A model generated the notes under the pieces. That model was not told where the DNA came from, made no database searches, and was given only the letters and a program-made list of their open reading frames with translations. A stretch of DNA of 64,000 nucleotides from Paracoccaceae bacterium (GTDB lineage: Bacteria > Pseudomonadota > Alphaproteobacteria > Rhodobacterales > Rhodobacteraceae), in assembly GCA_024742695.1 (NCBI GenBank), contig JANSXY010000021.1, forward strand, positions 1 through 64,000, read 5' to 3'. Positions 61,681 to 64,000 of this stretch are shown one piece after another. Each line of letters starts with the position of its first letter. Within the stretch, counting starts at the first letter, position 1. A program made the translations under genes and the position numbers.

Positions 61681-63291
61681 GTGCGGTGGACAGACGATTG
61701 CATTTCGGGTCGGTTCAAGGTGCTGCGATCCCGCCGTGTCGGGCCGGCGGCGGCGCTGCGACGGTTTCGGCGGGACGAGCGCGGCTCGCTCGTCATCTTC
61801 GGGCTGTTTTGCCTGTTGATCATGGTTCTGGTCGCCGGCCTCGCCGTCGACCTGTCGCGGTTCGAGCATCGCCGCACGATGATGCAGAACACGCTGGACC
61901 GGGCGATCCTCGCCGCAGCGGACATGAGCCAGACGCTGGTGCCCGAAGATGTCGTCGACGACTATTTCGACAAGGCCGGGCTTGGCGATGTCGCCGTGAC
62001 CGTGGATGTCGAGGACGGGTTCAACTTCCGCACCGTTTCGGCCACGACCTCGGTCGAGGTGCCGACGATGTTCGTCAGGAACATGGGGGTCGACCAGTTC
62101 GCCGCCCCCGCGCTCGGCACCGCCGAGGAGCGGATCGGCAATGTCGATATCTCTCTGGTGCTCGACGTGTCGGGCTCGATGGGCTGGGCCGCCTCGGGCA
62201 CCACGAAGTCGAAGATCGAGCTGCTGCACGAAGCGGCCACCGATTTCGTCGAGACGATGTTCGATACCGTGCAGGGGCCGGGCGTGCCGGCGGGCAAGCT
62301 GTCGATCAACATCGTGCCCTACAACCAGCAGGCGGTGATCGGCAGCGACCTTGCCCAGCATTTCAACCTGTCGAACGAACACGCCGCCTCGGCCTGCGCC
62401 GATTTCGTGAGTTCCGACTACGCGTCGGCCGCGATCATGCCCGGCCAGGCGTTGCCGCGCACCGCCCATGCCGATGCGCGCTATTCCAACACCAGCCCGC
62501 AGTTCGTCGAATGCCAGGAAAACGCCACCACGACGATGATGGCCTGGGAAACCTCGGAAACCGCGCTGACCAACCGGATCGGGCTGCTGACGGCCTACGG
62601 TGACACCGCCATCGATGTCGGAATGAAATGGGGCGTCGCCCTGCTCGACCCGGCGCTGCGCCCGGTGGTGACCGACCGGATCGCCGCCGGCAAGGTCAGC
62701 GCCGACCTCGCGGGCCGGCCGTTCGACTACAACGACGGCGAGGCGATGAAGGTCATCGTCGTGATGACCGATGGCGAGAACACCAATACCTACGCGGTGA
62801 AGGATCCCTACCGCAGCGGCGACTCGCCGCTGGTGGAGGGCGCCGACGGCCGGGATTACTACCACTACCCCGAACGGTCGGGCAGCTACGACTTCTACCG
62901 CACCTCGAACAACACCTGGTACAAGCTTTCGCAGATCGGCGGCAGCTACGACGTCTACAGCTGGCCCGAGGTCTGGGCGAAGCACACGATCCGGTATTAC
63001 GACAATCGCTACGTCAAGGAGATCTTCGGCGACATCGGCTTCTACAACGACGCGGTGCGCCGGACGAGCTACGGCGCCAAGGACAGCCAGCTTCTGGCGG
63101 CCTGCACCGCGGCCAAGTCCCAGGGCGTGCTGGTCTTCGCGATCGGCTTCGAGGCGCCGTCGGCCGGACAGGCGGTGATGCGATCCTGCGCGACGTCGGA
63201 CGCGTTCTACTACGATGCGCAGGGGCTTTCGATTTCCGACGCCTTCGCCGGCATCGCCTCGGCCATCAACGCGCTGAGGCTGACGCAATGA
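61681..63291 (+). CDS. TadG-like protein with von Willebrand A domain
   Basis: 536-residue protein of Tad/Flp-type pilus loci. An N-terminal hydrophobic segment preceded by RRDERGSLVIFGLF, a class III prepilin-like signal, anchors it. A VWA domain begins at about 160 with the MIDAS motif VLDVSGSMGW and continues with VIVVMTDGENTNT; a Tyr-rich insert (YYHYPERSGSYDFYRTSNN) interrupts it. GTG start at 61681 is preferred because CAGGAG lies 6 bases before it; another GTG 24 bases upstream is possible. Overlaps the next gene by 4 bases. Confidence 0.88.
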   Translation: MRWTDDCISGRFKVLRSRRVGPAAALRRFRRDERGSLVIFGLFCLLIMVLVAGLAVDLSRFEHRRTMMQNTLDRAILAAADMSQTLVPEDVVDDYFDKAGLGDVAVTVDVEDGFNFRTVSATTSVEVPTMFVRNMGVDQFAAPALGTAEERIGNVDISLVLDVSGSMGWAASGTTKSKIELLHEAATDFVETMFDTVQGPGVPAGKLSINIVPYNQQAVIGSDLAQHFNLSNEHAASACADFVSSDYASAAIMPGQALPRTAHADARYSNTSPQFVECQENATTTMMAWETSETALTNRIGLLTAYGDTAIDVGMKWGVALLDPALRPVVTDRIAAGKVSADLAGRPFDYNDGEAMKVIVVMTDGENTNTYAVKDPYRSGDSPLVEGADGRDYYHYPERSGSYDFYRTSNNTWYKLSQIGGSYDVYSWPEVWAKHTIRYYDNRYVKEIFGDIGFYNDAVRRTSYGAKDSQLLAACTAAKSQGVLVFAIGFEAPSAGQAVMRSCATSDAFYYDAQGLSISDAFAGIASAINALRLTQ

Positions 63292-63818
63292 GCCGGCTTG
63301 CCCACCTGTTCCGGCGGTTTCGCCGCGAGGACCGCGGCGCCTCCACCATCGAGTTCGTGATCTGGTTTCCGTTCTTCATCACGCTGGTCTGCTCGTCGAT
63401 CGAATCGGGCCTGATGATGACCCGGCACGTGATGCTGGAACGCGGGGTCGACATCACCGTCCGCAGCCTGCGGCTGGGAGCCTGGGCGGCGCCCACGCAC
63501 AACGATCTCAAGATCGCGATCTGCGACTCGGCGCTGATCATTCCCGGCTGCCTCACCTCGCTGTCGGTCGAGCTTCTGCCGGTGTCGACCGCGACCTGGG
63601 CGCTGCCGCCGGGCCCGGTGACCTGCACCGACCAGTCGCAGCCGATCCAGCCGGTCACCCAGCTTGTTCCGGGCATCGCCAACGAGCTGATGGTGGTGCG
63701 CGTCTGTTCCAAGTTCTCGCCGTTCTTCCCGACCACCGGGCTGGGCATGAACCTTCCCAAGGACGGGGCCGGCAACTACGCGCTGGTCGCCGCCTCGGCC
63801 TTCGTCAACGAACCCTGA
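63288..63818 (+). CDS. TadE-like pseudopilin
   Basis: 176-residue protein with a short basic N-terminus, the class III prepilin motif RGASTIEFVIWFPFFITL (Glu at +5) and one long hydrophobic helix, then a secreted domain of about 120 residues. TadE-like pseudopilins are processed by TadV and help in pilus assembly. The ATG at 63288 overlaps the TadG stop; longer frames upstream are inside that gene. Three cysteines (ICDSA, PGCLT, VTCTD) could form a disulfide. Confidence 0.88.
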   Translation: MSRLAHLFRRFRREDRGASTIEFVIWFPFFITLVCSSIESGLMMTRHVMLERGVDITVRSLRLGAWAAPTHNDLKIAICDSALIIPGCLTSLSVELLPVSTATWALPPGPVTCTDQSQPIQPVTQLVPGIANELMVVRVCSKFSPFFPTTGLGMNLPKDGAGNYALVAASAFVNEP

Positions 63819-63828
63819 GGCAACCGCG

Positions 63829-64000
63829 ATGCGACCGATCCGAAAGTTCCTGACCGGCACCCGCGGCTCGATGACGGTCGAGGCGGCGCTGATCCTGCCG
63901 CTGCTGTTCTGGGCCCTGCTCGCGACGCTGGTGTTCTTCGACGCGTTCCGCCAGCAGAACATCGCGATGAAGGCCTCCTACACGCTGTCCGACATGATCT
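63829..64000 (+). CDS. TadE-like pseudopilin, 5' part (cut by window end)
   Basis: 57 codons visible. The start MRPIRKFLTGTRGSMTVEAA and hydrophobic helix LILPLLFWALLATLVFF show a second TadE/TadF-like prepilin signal (Glu after the cleavage region). The rest lies beyond the window. Ten bases after the previous gene, same operon. Confidence 0.82.
   Translation, partial: MRPIRKFLTGTRGSMTVEAALILPLLFWALLATLVFFDAFRQQNIAMKASYTLSDMI

Overview
The window is high-GC DNA with dense, overlapping operons. Several features point to a Rhodobacterales alphaproteobacterium (Roseobacter/Paracoccaceae type). These are the sucA-sucB-MAPEG-lpdA order, a SucB with two lipoyl domains, a TIGR02300/FYDLN protein followed by tRNA-Ala(GGC), DUF982 and GYD small proteins, and a Tad-type TadG/TadE tail. 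The genus cannot be told from what is visible.

Layout. 1-6412: end of the 2-oxoglutarate dehydrogenase operon (sucA 3' part, sucB, MAPEG protein, lpdA, DUF4336). 6419-8478: GntR/FCD regulator, YgjP-like metallopeptidase, TIGR02300 protein and tRNA-Ala with its own promoter. 8465-27853: an integrated genomic island. A 15-bp direct repeat of the tRNA 3' end marks both borders, and a tyrosine integrase lies inside the right border. Its cargo is a nickel/cobalt-type module (9247-12726: InrS-like sensor, MFS exporter with His-rich tail, HupE-like membrane protein, His-rich periplasmic protein, anchor protein) and a copper operon (22521 down to 12779: Cys/His-rich protein, CusB fused to five CusF domains, CusA, CusF, CopC, CopD, multicopper oxidase, DUF411). 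A cytochrome c pseudogene and a small replication/integration module (AAA ATPase, Toprim primase, AlpA, integrase) follow.

27854-39660: accessory chromosomal DNA. It holds a serine-recombinase remnant abutting the right border, a cold-shock gene with a strong terminator, DUF982, ChaC, a sulfotransferase overlapping a CrtA-like monooxygenase, a GYD protein, three paralogous winged-helix/TolB-like/TPR regulators with a GFA pseudogene among them, and an amidase.

39662-52004: a GlxA/AraC-type regulator diverges from an eleven-gene operon. The operon carries a complete branched-chain-type ABC importer, a class III aminotransferase, a beta-keto acid cleavage enzyme, a GNAT, an HDAC-like deacetylase and the DgcA/DgcN pair known for D-glutamate catabolism through N-acetyl-glutamate. 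Read together it is an import-and-degrade pathway for an amino compound. The combination of modules is the best candidate in the window for an undescribed metabolic system.

52035-61238: XRE regulator, LysR-type HTH protein with an atypical C-terminus, an unrecognised protein, MFS transporter, class I/II aminotransferase, USP-like protein and LonB-like ATP-dependent protease in an overlapping operon, then an APC permease. 61681-64000: TadG-like von Willebrand protein, TadE-like protein and a second TadE-like gene cut by the window end.
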